Shown here: one piece after another, positions 23,614 through 35,230 of the stretch
How positions within the stretch are numbered: the stretch's first letter is position 1
Layout: every line of letters begins with the position of its first letter
Assembly: GCF_958295425.1 (NCBI RefSeq)
Contig: NC_081147.1
Span: 2,439,290 to 2,503,289 of the forward strand
Origin: Solea solea
Lineage: Eukaryota > Chordata > Actinopteri > Pleuronectiformes > Soleidae
Direction of reading: 5' to 3'
DNA: 64,000 nt
Notes under the pieces: generated by a model
Database searches by the model: none
What the model was told of the DNA's origin: nothing
What the model saw: the letters and a program-made list of their open reading frames with translations, nothing else
Program-made: the position numbers and the translations under genes

Positions 23614-24160
23614 GCAGAAGTCACAAAATAGACCATTTTTATTACATTTCTGTTGATAAAAACGAGCCAAATTAACTTTGAACTGTGACGTATTTCCAAA
23701 TTTCACAAATTCAATTTAATTTTAAACATTTTGAGCACGGAATTCTGAGGAAATATTTAGAATTATGAGATTAAAATCATAAAGGTGGAATTCTAAGACT
23801 GAAGCTAGAAAGTTGGAATTCTCAGAAAAAGCAGCAGATCTCGAAAAAGTCGTAATTATGTAATTAAAGTGATAATCCCACAATACACAACTCCTTATAT
23901 GGACATCCTGGGGGTGAGTGTTTATAGATCACATCTTCTGGCTTTACAAAATGTGTTTTTTCTACTTCTTATGTCTTGTTGAGTCAAAGTTTGATTAATT
24001 TATACTGCGTATTTATATTGTGTCGTGATAATTATGCACAAGTCACAAAATAGACATTATTTATTATATTTCTGTTCATAAAAACGAGCCAAGTGAACTT
24101 TGAAATGCAATGTTTTTCCAAGTTTTACAAATTCAAACCGGTTTTAAATATTTCACACTT
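23614..24160. repeat. Local direct duplication of about 120 bases, offset 422
   Basis: 23614-23735 and 24036-24157 align at roughly 80 percent by eye. Shared pieces include AAGTCACAAAATAGAC, TTTCTGTTGATAAAAACGAG / TTTCTGTTCATAAAAACGAG and TTTTACAAATTCAA. Between them is the decayed GGAATTCT minisatellite at 23740-23880. Confidence 0.65.
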
Positions 24161-26940
24161 TTAAACACTTTTTGCTCAGGTGTGTTTATATAGTTGGTGA
24201 AAATGGAAAAAAGCAAAACACAAATATTTAATCAGATTGACTCTCACATTCTTAAAGCCTCTGTATATAAGTTTTAACACAGTAATGGAGAAAAAGCAGC
24301 CTAAATGCTCTGTGTTCTAAACGTAAAGTGCCTCAAATCATTCTTCTAACTTTGTCTTCCCACAGAAAAATGTGATACTCAATTTAAATGATTAAAAAAA
24401 AGTCGATAAGTGTTAGAAAATTGTTTCATATCATGTAAAATGCACTTGTCTCGCTGTTATCTTGTGTTTCTCTCTGGCCACAATGATGCGGCAAAAAAAA
24501 GGTTCAATGAGATTCTGTTTCGAGACTTTAGACCTATTTCCTAATGTCATTAAACTGTGAAAACACTGAGAAAGCACTAAAAAAGTGAAGCTAATTAAAG
24601 TGTTTCCGACGGGCAAAAAAAGAAAGAAAAATGCACTGAGGCACTTGAACAGACTGTGACCTTAGCATTTAAGGGGTCGGCGTTAAAGTTCACCAAAAGG
24701 ACAATTTAGCGTCTACATTTTACTTTTCTTTTCCACAACATCATTTTCCTTCTACCTTCTTCTCTGTGTAATTTGGCCCCAACCCCTGACCACAGCTCTT
24801 CAAAAACATCTCCCGTTACAGCAATTACACCACCACCGTTTCGTCTTCCTAGCTTTACCCACTTGCACAAATATTTTCATACTCGGGGAGCAATCATTTC
24901 TGGCTACCGGGCGCAGGGAAGGACATCGGGGTTTGACAAAGACCAGAGTTTCAGCGAGGCTCCAGATCTGCTGCTCCAGCTCGTCTGGGTTTGATTGATC
25001 TCCTCAAAAGTTCTGCTGCCACACAAGTATTTTCTTCAAACACCATCTGTGCCGTGTAGGAGGCAGGAAGTTCAATTGTTGAGTTTCTAATTCTTCTAAT
25101 TCTTATTTTTCCACTCGGTGATTGAAACGTCTGATGAGTCACATTTACATACTGACGCAGCGTGAGGCCTCTCGCTGACTCCTCTGCGTCTCTGTCTTCC
25201 TTCTTTATGCCATTTTATTAACTTTAGTCAGGATAAGTTTAAGGTTCTGAGAGGAACTTCCATTGATCCAGAAACAGCATCTTTTAGTTTCTTTATCGAC
25301 ATTTGAAGCAGCGGTAGAGAAGAGAGCAATTATGAAAAACTGCTTTTCTCATTTACCCAGGATTTTGAAAAACCTTGGTGTGTTTCCACTGAAATTAACC
25401 GGGGGGAAAACTTTTCCTCGACCCCAAAAGAAGTATCTACTCCCAATGAGGTACTTTTCTTTAAACAAGACCTTTAAATGAAGATGAAGAAATATCTTCA
25501 GGACTTTGAATTAAAGACTAGTGGACAACATTTACAGGATTTTCTTCTGTGGGTAAAAATAAACTTACATATTTAAATATACAATACAAAAAAAAATACA
25601 ATTTTAAACATATTTACTTTACCTTGTTCACATTGAAACAACTCCCATACGGTGTAATGTCAGCATGTAAAGAAATGGACATTCCCTGACTGCAAATCCC
25701 CCTGTGAAACATTTGTTTCACATATTTTCTGCACTCACATCATTTATACGTCTGCCCTGAGGTCTGTATTTTACAGAGAAGCAGATTATTTTTGAATTGA
25801 GACAAACAACACCCATAGAGTTGTAAGAAAGGGGTATGTGATTTGAAGTAGCTGTTAAATCGATTCACCATGACGATGATGTAAAACCTTTAAAACATTA
25901 CAATATCTCTATAATGACTGTTTATAGCCCAGAGAGGAAAAGAAACTAAATCTAATTTCAACCTGAGTCACTCTGACATTTCTGTCTGGCAAATCCATTT
26001 TGCTTTAAACATGCTGCACTTTGTGATTTGAAGCAATAAATTAATGACGTAGACGAAAGAATCCACTAAAGCCAAACTTTACTTCTCTTTTCTTCCAGAA
26101 AACCTCCATGAAAAATCAGCGTTAGCAAATAATTTGATGGGGTCAAGTGTTGGAAAATCATTCTCTCGAAACACAGCACATGTTCATGTAAGAGTGAGAG
26201 TTAATTTTCAGATGAATCAACCACAAAGTATGAATCATTCAATGAGGTAAAGCGAAAATATTCATATTTAAAGTCATAGGCATCATTTGTTTTGTTTAAT
26301 TTCATTTCAATTCACTCAAAAACCAAACAGAATTTGAAAAAAAGCTTTAGCTTTAGCTTTAACCTGTTTAATGGCAAGTTTGAACAGGTTTTTCACTAGT
26401 GGGAATGTGTTTAATCTGCATGTACTCAAATAACTCTGCTTTACCATTAGAGACGGATGCTGGCAAGCTAATAAATAACTTACTAAACATGCTAACAAGA
26501 CGCTCATAGAAGAAAAACACCACAAAAAAACTAGTAACAAACACTTCTTTACCTTCACGTACATTTAGTACAACATCCTGTAAAATATATTTAGTACAAA
26601 TACGCCCCGAGCTGTGACAATATCTGCAGACTTGTCTGAAACTGTCAATTAACAGTTGTAGTAATGTTAGTGTAACTCACCCTTATTGAGGATTACTGTA
26701 TTTCTTTTGATGAAGTAATTCAATTAATTATAATATTATATCTGAAGTGTTTATTGTAATTAACTGGCTTTAGTACTAAACAAGTACTTAACATTAAAAC
26801 ATTAGAAATGATTTGTTTCTATTTAAACTGTCATCAGGCACCATTATATTATTTTTCACTGTTTTGTTATGATTTCCAACAGTTACAGCAGTTTCGGGCG
26901 GTTTACGGTCAAGTCCACCAGGTGGCTTCTGGGATACACT
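24161..26940. other. Gene-poor stretch
   Basis: No coding or named repeat is supported. A (GCTTTA)n patch lies at about 26342-26362. 25240-25470 has weak text similarity to 31240-31450 (TTTCCACTGAAATTAACC, CCCCAAAAGAA), perhaps an old repeat. Confidence 0.4.
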
Positions 26941-26945
26941 TTCCC

Positions 26946-27489
26946 ATCTGACTGCAGAGGGAGCAGCACGCCGTGTCCGTTAGCTCCGTATATGAGAGTG
27001 GAAATATCACAGTGGACTTTACATGGTGGTGTCTGACAGTCTTTTTATATCACATTAGGTAAGCCTGTATACCTTATGTCTGTTAATCGGTTACGAGTTT
27101 AATATATGTAGTATTTCTTTGAAGCACTTGTGATGTGTTTGTGCTCGCTCGTCGGTAGCTAGTTAGCAGCTAGTTAGCTTGTTACGGAGAAGTGTGGGTG
27201 TCCTTAAAATAAATATAGAAATGCTCCATTGTTTAAATGTTACAGTGAGTTTTAAAATAAATAATAAAATTATTTCTGTGAAGTGTTGAATGTCACTTAT
27301 GCACTGTTTTCTAATGTATTGTGTGTTAAGTAATATTTAAGAGGGTCTAGTGTGAGCCTCATATTTCTTCTTTCTGATCTGACTGCTGAAGGAGAAGCAC
27401 GTCGTGTACGTTAGCTCCTTATATGAGAGTGGAAATATTACAGTGCACTTTCCACGGTGGTGACTGACAGTCATTTTATTTCACATTAG
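26946..27489 (+). repeat. Direct duplication of a 113-base block (26946-27058 and 27377-27489)
   Basis: The two blocks have equal length with no gaps and 13 mismatches by eye (about 88 percent identity), offset 431. Shared text includes TATATGAGAGTGGAAATAT. Homology stops in both at CACATTAG. In the first copy the next bases are GTAAGC, a good splice donor; in the second the sequence continues into GCGCGGCTGG. Neither copy has a shared open frame, so a coding role is unlikely. Confidence 0.75.
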
Positions 27490-27512
27490 CGCGGCTGGCG
27501 TGTGTGTGTGAC

Positions 27513-27539
<27 letters not shown>
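27513..27539. repeat. (GA)n microsatellite
   Basis: A GA tract of about 13 units leads into a GAG-rich, CpG-containing stretch (27540-27590). Confidence 0.9.
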
Positions 27540-27547
<8 letters not shown>

Positions 27548-27588
27548 GAGGAGAGCCGTACCTGAGCGCGGAGGAGGAGGAGGAGAAG

Positions 27589-28481
27589 ATGATGTGGTCA
27601 AGTTACGCGGGGGATTCGGGACTTCAGGCCAGGTTCTGGATAAACGTCGGTTGCTCAGCCGGTAAGATTGTTCCTACACCAATGATTTCCACGGGCTACA
27701 ACTTATATACCTTTGAGCTCAACACTAACTCTGCACAAATAAATTAGTGGGCCCACAGCTACAGCAATTTTATAAATTAAATTTCTGGCCGGAGTATTTT
27801 TTTAATATTATTTTATACAAATTGTCAACTGTTTTTTTTATACATATATATATTTTGTCAAATTTTGATATCAAAATATATCATACAATTGTGTGAGTTT
27901 CTGTGTGTGAAGTCAATCATTTTCCATAGTCAAAGAGATATCAGTTATGTTGTCAGGACTGAGCATGAGAGGACACAGGAGTTATTTCTCGGGCAAAATT
28001 ACGAACAAAAAGAATAAGACGACACTGGAGAGAGTAAAACTCAGGAAGGATCGTGATGTTACTGCAGAGAAGACTGTAAACATGTGGCGACGAGTGACTG
28101 CAGACCCACAGAATAAGGAGGCTGCGCGCGCCAACGACGCAGGTGAGGGTGATTGCCTGCCACAGACACCACCAACGGAATAACCTACACAAACGGGGCA
28201 CAAATTATTCATTTAAATATTATTTAATTCCTTTTCTTATTCATTTTACTTACTTACAATGGTTATACGCAAAATCCTGACTCATTTTTAGTGGATATAC
28301 CCGCGTAGCACGTAGCCCCACAGCTGAGGAATTTGTGAACGGAGTGCATATTATATAAAATTAAACAAATAACACAAAAATAATAATAATTAGAGTCACT
28401 TTATCTCTTGCTCCATCTTAATCTAATTTCACTTTATCAGTGTGTGAAGAATATGTGAGGAAGAAGAGGATGAGAGAATAA
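27589..28481 (+). other. Candidate small multi-exon gene (three phase-compatible exon-like segments)
   Basis: Not recognised as a known gene. Segment 1, 27589-27661 (starts MMWSSYAGDSGLQARFWINV), ends in phase 1 at GCCG|GTAAGA. Segment 2 begins at 27930 (after TTTTCCATAG) or 27945 (after GATATCAG), both fitting phase 1. It encodes a basic region (SMRGHRSYFSGK, TLERVKLRKDRDVTAEK, MWRRVTADPQNKEAARAND) and ends in phase 1 at GACGCAG|GTGAGG, a strong donor. Segment 3, 28441-28481 after TTCACTTTATCAG, continues in frame to VCEEYVRKKRMRE and TAA. It is helical and highly charged; it may be related to the basic, transposon-associated small proteins common in fish. The duplicated block just upstream could be promoter or 5' UTR. 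All splice calls are inference. Confidence 0.25.
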
Positions 28482-28489
28482 GTCTATTT

Positions 28490-29620
28490 ACACCACTGTA
28501 TTTTAACTTTGGTTCATCTGTTTGTAGCTTACTTTTTAGAACCTGAAACACTATAAATTGTGGATCAGGTCATCTCAACAACTGATCTAAAGAGAGCCCA
28601 TAGACAGAAATGCAAAATTGTGGCTACAGTAAGATTATTAATGAGGGCTGTGTTTGTTTTTTTCTTCCTATGACTTTTCCTATGTTATATTTCTGGTGTG
28701 AAGAAGAACTAGAACTCCTGGGTCACTTTGACATTGACCTTGGTATGGAATACAGTCTGTACGGTTGTGCAGTCCTTGTCTCGTATTGTATCAGTGAAAA
28801 CCAGACACTGATTCCATAGAAAAGAGCTGAGAGATGCTGCTTATCAGCTCAGCAAATATTCCTTTCAAGCAAAGATAAACAACACAACACGTCCTCTGTG
28901 AGGCGCCCTGGTGCGTAAACTTCCTTCCCGGCGTTATCAACAACAATCTATCAAAACTTCCAACTCATGTGAAGCATAAAAAAACACCCATATATTGAAA
29001 GTATGCCTCCCAATTACACAGATTTATGCACAGACGTGAGCTGACAAATGTTTGATTACGCAGTACATCAGATCATCCAAACAACACGTTGATTTTTTTT
29101 TTGGCTGCAGCTTCTATTTCCCACCTCGGCTGTGAGACACCAAGTGTGAATAATCCCTCAGTTTGATGGAGGTTCCCTGTTGTTCTTTGTGTATTTACGA
29201 TCCTTCGTTATGCAGACGGTGCCACAGTGTGTAAGGAAAATAGAGGCAGTGGAGGTAAAGAGCAGCATGGTGGTTACAGGTCAATCCATCTCATTTTCTT
29301 TAGAGCTCAATAAATACGTCAGAGGAAGATGGAAACATCACACCTGTACACACACACACACACAGCGCGTCCGCTGGATCAATATAAGCTCAGTAAATGT
29401 TTTTCTTATATCCGTAACTGAGTGGTGACATGGAATAATAAATAAATAATGAATCTCACACTTTAGTTAAAAAAGTACACATTTACAGCAAATATAAATA
29501 TACATCAAATCACAATCTAACTTAAATTTGTACAACACTTAGTCCTGTATTATTTAAATGTTATGTCTGAATGATAAATGTTAAATCTAATCACTTTCCT
29601 ATATCAATGTGGGGTCGAGT
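28490..29620. other. No gene recognised
   Basis: AT-rich sequence with a short CA tract near 29349-29364. Small frames lack motifs. Confidence 0.45.
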
Positions 29621-29624
29621 GATC

Positions 29625-29950
29625 ATCGTCAACTTGAGCTTTCTTCTGATTGAGCTTTTTTGTGAACAGATTTCATATTAAATAATCATAATTTCATATA
29701 AACTTGAGCATCTTCTGAACGTATTCCGATCTTGTAAATTTGACCATATTCCAAACATAGTAAAGTTGAGATTTCTTCTGACCTTATTACGTACTCTGAA
29801 AAATAGTATATTTGAGCTTTCTTCTAATTGTATTCCATATTCCAAACAGTAATATGAGCTTTCTTCTCACCGTATTCCGAACGTAGTAAAGTTGAGCTTC
29901 CTTGTGACTTTATTATATATTCTGAAGATAGTAAAGTTGAGCATTACGTA
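29625..29950. repeat. Degenerate minisatellite (TTGAGCTTTCTTCTGACCG type)
   Basis: Units of about 45-60 bases recur, containing TTGAGCTTTCTTCTGA, GTATTCCGAACGTAGTAAAG and variants: (AGTAAAGTTGAG at 29757, 29886 and 29928, with variants between). Edges are approximate. Confidence 0.65.
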
Positions 29951-30127
29951 TTATTGCCTGTCACAAAAAAAAATAGTTTGAAAACTTGCATGAAATAATT
30001 ACTAATTTATATGACATGTTAGAAAAAGACAAGTTGCACAGATCTGTTTAGACTGTTTAGCTCAAATGTAAGAGGTGTACTACAACAACCTAACTTTTAC
30101 TACTATTATCTGTCTTTCAACTGTCAG

Positions 30128-30197
30128 CAAATGAGAGCGTTGTCAGATTCCTCTGTAAACAAGGTTTGGAAGGATATAGAGGAGAATCCCTTACAAA
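30128..30197 (+). other. Isolated exon-like segment
   Basis: An acceptor TCTGTCTTTCAACTGTCAG and donor ACAAA|GTAAGTC bracket 70 bases. Entered in phase 1, it reads NESVVRFLCKQGLEGYRGES then LT. The VxxFLxxQGLExY spacing loosely recalls SAM-domain helices, which is suggestive only. The phase matches the donor at 28143, so it could be an alternative to the 28441 segment. A second acceptor at 30261 would continue KYEDAWN to a stop, with AATAAA at 30296. Confidence 0.25.
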
Positions 30198-30509
30198 GTA
30201 AGTCAATAAACACTAAATAAATCAGGCAAACACCAATTGAATTGCCATTTAACATATTCAGGTACGAAGATGCTTGGAATTAACTCATCTATTTCAATAA
30301 ATCAACAATTATGGTGGAAATGAGGCTGTAAGTAGAAGTTAAATCACTTTAAACCCACACAAAAATAAAGCCTTTGAGAGAGAATTTCATGACATAAATC
30401 AAGTTTACCTCATGGTTCAGTCCTTGTTTATTTTTCCAGCAGCACAATCATTGCTAGAAAAAGTGGTGGAGCAATGATCTCTGGGGGGCAGTACGAACAC
30501 AAATTGAGG

Positions 30510-30545
<36 letters not shown>
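30510..30545. repeat. (TA)n microsatellite
   Basis: About 17 TA units followed by an A/T-rich run. Confidence 0.9.
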
Positions 30546-30548
<3 letters not shown>

Positions 30549-30734
30549 ATTATATTAAAAAATAAAAAAAACATTGCAATCGAGTACATTTGCTCACTAT
30601 GACCTTCAGCTCCAGTTTGTCACTGTTGCATCATGTTTTCACAAACACGGCTTCAGCTTCGGGACTTCATATGACAGAAATGCATCGAAGCTTGTTACGC
30701 GATTCTGTCATTATCTGCCTACATCCCAGGAGGG

Positions 30735-30925
30735 TCAGAGGTCACGGTTAGCTGTGGAGCATACGGCTCGTGAAGTGGCTTGCTCGAGGCCACCTCAGCT
30801 TAGCAGCTTGATTGCTGTCATCTGGGCCTCCAGTGCCTCTGGTGTCTTTTACTCGCGGTGTAATTGGTGCTGGATTCTGCGGGAACAGGACTTGAACAGA
30901 CCTCTCATTTGTCTCAAACGGAATA
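30735..30925. repeat. Possible decayed SINE-like repeat
   Basis: GTGGCTTGCTCGAGGCCACC and CGGGAACAGGACTTGAACAG resemble the 'gccttgctcaagggcacc ... gattcgaacc' repeat common in fish. It lies inside a 129-codon + frame (30574-30963) that I do not consider a gene. Confidence 0.3.
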
Positions 30926-31382
30926 TGGTGTCAAATTTGATCTCATGTCAAAACTACCAGTGAATTACTTGTTGATATTTTAAATCTGATTTCCATGGTT
31001 TTTCTAATTGATGTAAAGCACATTGTGACCTTGGAGTTTTTTTTTTTTATTGAAAAAACTAATTAGTGTCTACACTTAAGTTTCAGAAGTGGATTCTATT
31101 GCTCCAAACATACGGCGGGCCATCAGTTTGACGAGATAAACGTGTTATGTTACATGATTTTTATTCATGAAGACCAAACGGAGGCAGAAGAGGACGTTAG
31201 ACGTTATTGTAAGTTACATCACTTCTATGTAAATAAAGGCTGGTTCATGATTAGTCTCTTTTCCACCAACATTTCCAGGAACTTATTTACCCCGGGAAAA
31301 GAATTCTCAGTAATCTGTGTGGTTTGTGTTTTCTACTTCACTTCAAAGTTCTGGAAAATGACACTCAAAGTCCCACTGAACC

Positions 31383-31460
31383 TCCTCCTCAGCAAATACG
31401 CTCAGAAGAACCTGGGGAACCTCCTCCTCAGCAAATACGCTCAGAAGAACCTGGAACGTC
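31383..31460 (+). repeat. Perfect 39-base tandem duplication
   Basis: AACCTCCTCCTCAGCAAATA plus the next 19 bases occurs twice in a row without change, so it is recent. It lies in unrecognised sequence. The + frame 31142-31504 simply runs through it. Confidence 0.9.
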
Positions 31461-31499
31461 ATACGTCCTTTTCTATTGCTCCGTCGATGCCAGATAGAA

Positions 31500-32540
31500 A
31501 GTGAAAGTTATCTTGGAAAAAAGGAGCAGAAGAACTCACTCATTGAATATTTATACAGCCATAAAATCAAAATAAATCCAGTCGGCCTGATAATCATGAT
31601 GGTCGAGGGAAGGTTTTTCCCAGGGTGATTTTGATGGAAACACGCCATGGTTTTTCAAAATCCCAGCGGTGGCCTATAGATTGATTGATTTTTCTGTCAC
31701 TCAACACATTTTTAAATTGTCCAACACTAATGGAGTATAAAACAGGCTTTTAGGTGGTGGAGATTGAAAGGTTGATCAGTCATGTGATCATCTGACCGGC
31801 AAAGTTCCTGCCTGTATGATGATAATGTCAATAACCTTGCATCAGTGACATTTGGCATAAAGTCACTATGAATAGCTTACACAGCCAACTGGACCCACAA
31901 TGCACCAGGGTTCTCGCTGTGAGGGTGGAGGTCTTGTGCATTTGCTTCCATCACTGTGGCGTGTGGTGGTGACAACAGCTCCGGGACACATGAGTATACG
32001 AGCTGTGACCTGGACCTTATGTTTTATCCCTGTGGCTGCTCATGGTTTAGTGTCCCTATACGTTCACCCCCACACTCCTTCAAAGATAAAAGGTAGTGTC
32101 AGAGTGAATTAATTTCCCCGTATAACGTTAAGTAAGCAACAAATCGACTTCTGCTCGTCTGCGAAGAGTAAGATAAAGACATTTTCACCTTTGTGTAATT
32201 GCGTGTAAGTAATCTGTTGTTCGATGCAAAAAAAAACCCCACAAAGTCTTTGAATAATAAGGTCCGCTGTGTGATAATTACTGATATCTTTTATTCATTT
32301 ACCTACTTACTTTACTTTTACGTACCAAGTTAATTATCGGTTTAATTTTATCTGTTCTTATTTACGTTTTTAATTTTCTTTTACCTCCTGTTTTTAGTAT
32401 ATTTGTATTTTAGTGTCCTTTGTTTCCCCTCAAGCCTGTTTTTGAGTTCCACAATAGCGTTTCCTCACTTCCTTTCCTTACATCCTTTTTCATTTCTCCA
32501 CTTCCCCATTACTGTTTTAATTTGTTTTCACCCTGTGAAG
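31500..32540. other. No gene recognised
   Basis: AT-rich sequence with short frames. 31890-32095 is somewhat GC-richer with a 70-codon frame but has no motif. Confidence 0.45.
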
Positions 32541-32544
32541 AACT

Positions 32545-33060
32545 TTGGTTTTAGCAATTTAGAAATCTAGACGCACCCTAGCAGCAGCAAATTTAATTTG
32601 CAGCCAGGGTTCCTGGCTCTGGTTTGGCCAATCACATCGTGTTTAGAGTCGGTGGGCGGGGCTTAACATTATTACGACAGAGTTGCAACCTTTTCGCTGC
32701 CAGTCTCTGCAACATGGAATACATGTAAATACTACTAACTAACATACCTTGGTAATGCTGCGTCAAATATTAGCTCTTCCAGGACTTGCAGGGTTATGGC
32801 AGAACTTTTTCAAGGCCCTGGGTGTCTTCGACGGAGTAAGCTCACAGGCTCGTTTATCTGAACGGCCTGTCCTGGTTATCCTCTATCCGTCTCCAGTTAG
32901 AGGACGTTTGCCGGCAAACGTGGTTTGCCGGCAAACGTGATTTGCCGGTGACCCCACTCACCCCTTTTGTGACCCCACTCACAAACTCACTCTCTGCAAT
33001 ACTTTGGGTTTCTTCTGTTTTTGAAGATGCTCGCTGAATGTACAACCACGCCTGCAATTC
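32545..33060. repeat. Unclassified fish repeat with palindromic 17-base tandem
   Basis: TCTAGACGCACCCTAGCAGC and TGGTTTGGCCAATCACATCG resemble a recurring fish repeat. Inside it, GTTTGCCGGCAAACGTG is repeated at 32906 and 32923, with a third partial at 32941. GTTTGCCGGCAAAC is itself a perfect palindrome. Confidence 0.4.
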
Positions 33061-33249
33061 TCTTATTCTTGGTTGGGCTCCGTTACCCTAACATTTGTTG
33101 GCTTACAGGAATCTCTTGATCAAACTTTCACTTGCACATGGAATGGTTGTAGCGCTAATCCTTTTGCACACAGAGGGAATTTGAAAGACAACCGTTGATT
33201 CCACCCCTCGGATTGAGCCCTGCCAATTGTGTGTGCCCAGACCAAACAT

Positions 33250-33870
33250 CTTGATGTAGGTTGACTACTGCAACGCCCTGCTAACGGGCCTCCTGACCTG
33301 TGCTGTTAAACCACTACAGATGGTCCAGAATGCGGCGGCGCGCCTGGTCTTCAACCAGCCTAAAAGGGCACATGTCACCCGTCTGTTCATTGAGCTCCAT
33401 TGGTTACCCTTAGCCGCCCACATTAAATTCAAATCACTGACGCTAGCCTACAAAGTGCTTCATGGGTCTGCTCCCACCCACTTAAATGCTCTCCTAAAGA
33501 ACTCTGTTCGTCAAAGGATTGTCGTCTGGCGGTGCCAACACCACAGTACAGAGTGCTACCAGAACAGGGGGCGTCCCTGTTTATCTTCAAGAAGTTCTTG
33601 AAGACCAAGCTCTTCCAATACCATCTTCTGTTCGAGCAATTACCCTCTCATTCTGCACTTGGATCCACCTCAGCACTCTGTCCACTGTTCCTATCTAGTG
33701 GAGTTCTTTCCAAGACTACTTCTATGTAGCTTATTCCTCTATTGTAAGTAACATTGGATAAAAGTGCCCAAGTTCCTAAATGCTTGTAAATGTGGTTTAC
33801 TTTGATTTGAATTGCCTTGTATGAAGAGTGATGTATAAATGAAAGTTTGATTGATTGATTTAATGGTAAA
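33250..33870 (+). mobile_element. LINE 3' fragment (L2/CR1-like), pseudogenic
   Basis: The + strand encodes VDYCNALLTGLLTCAVKPLQ, MVQNAAARLVFNQPKRAHVT, ELHWLPLAAHIKFKSLTLAY and KVLHGSAPTHLNALL, the conserved C-terminal segment of fish LINE ORF2. The frame is broken near 33525: the expected continuation VPTPQYRVLPEQ is in another frame (33532-33729). The end is a (TTGA)n tail at about 33847-33861, typical of this LINE group. The reverse-transcriptase core is absent. Confidence 0.85.
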
Positions 33871-34950
33871 ACTGAGCTGAAACAAGGAAAAATTCATCTT
33901 CAGCCATCTCTTCATGTCAAAAATAAAACATACAACACGTTTGCCATATTTGATTGATTGCTCTGAAATGATCGATCACTGCGGTACAAAGTCTGAACTC
34001 CTCTCCGTCGGTGACAGAGTGACTACGTATGAATCTCCACGTCGTCGTACAGATGGCATTTAGAAGTGGAGCGCGCTGTCACTCCCGCTAAGCTCAGACG
34101 CCTCCGCTGTCTCTTCACGTCGGCGCTGAGCTGATGTGAAAAGAGCAGCAGAGTGTGAACGGGTGTTTAATAAAAAGAAATCTACTAATACCGCTGAATG
34201 CCAGCGGGGAAATATGAGTGTTCTCCCCGGCAGTTTGCAGGAACAGGATTTATTGGATGTTCTCAAAAGAAAGTGATCTCCTCTCATAACCACGCAGTGT
34301 CTGGGTAAACACGAGCTCAGACGCATGCTTCCACACTATACTCTGCATAATTATTATTTTGTGTGTTTTTACCCTGATTTGCCAACACAGTTCACTAAGA
34401 CTGAGGTGACTTTGTCACGTCAGAATCAGCAGAATACCCTCTGTGATGCTTGTGGTTCTTTTATTCATTATTCTTTGATTTCCTGTTTTATTTTGGTATT
34501 GACCTTGAGCCTGATTTCCAACCGCACCCCTTATTATTTGCACCTGTTGCTTGTTTTCCAACAACTTCCTTTAGTATTTCATGTGATCCTTGACACTTTG
34601 TTTACTTGTTTCCTTGATGTTGTACCGGCTTTTTTCCCCCTTGACTCTTGTGTATGATATTTGTTTTTGTGCCTTTTGCCCCACGGACTGATTACTGTGT
34701 TCTGACTGTTCAGTTTCACAGAGGATTTGAAGAGATTTTCCTTTGCATCCTCACGTCTGAGTCTGCTTTGAGGTCTTCAAGTGTGAAGTTGTGGTTCAGG
34801 TATGTTACCAGATTTGACAAATACATCTACACACATGACCGTCCTACCGTCTGCTTTATTTTTTCACACAACACATTTTACGGACATTCACTCTTAGAAC
34901 TTGGCATTTAAACATTTACAGTTTTCATTTACACCCACAACGGTGGAAAG
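33871..34950. other. No intact gene; T-rich frame probably repeat-derived
   Basis: The 110-codon + frame at 34325 is hydrophobic through T-rich sequence (TTTGATTTCCTGTTTTATTT and similar) that resembles text near fish retroelement ends. 34040-34320 is GC-richer but unrecognised. Confidence 0.4.
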
Positions 34951-34954
34951 AAAA

Positions 34955-35230
34955 TTGGGGATGTCGCCTTTGTTCCTCACGCCCCTAAACTTTGGAACAC
35001 ACTACTTGTTTTTGTGTTTTATTGTGAAGCATTTTGAGCTGCAATACTTATACCAATAAAGTTAGATTATTAGAGTCCGAGCAACGAATGGCAGGGGCCG
35101 AAAGGCAAAAAGGAAACAGAGTTTCCCAAATACTTGGTGGGACGATGTTATAGACCAAGATGAACAAAAAAGTCGACCGTAACCATGGCCTCAACTCAAC
35201 AGGAAGTCAGCCATTTTGGCGATTTGGTGA
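34955..35230 (+). repeat. LINE 3' end, then a second fish repeat
   Basis: 34960-35075 has CCTAAACTTTGGAACACACT, TGAAGCATTTTGAGCTGCAA and ACCAATAAAGTTAGATTATT, the terminal part of an L2-like LINE. 35080-35230 has GAGTCCGAGCAACGAATGGC and CAACAGGAAGTCAGCCATTT, part of another common interspersed repeat. Confidence 0.6.

Noticed and set aside
30574..30963. 129-codon + strand frame
   Set aside because: Runs from a TA microsatellite through a probable SINE-like repeat; no family motif.
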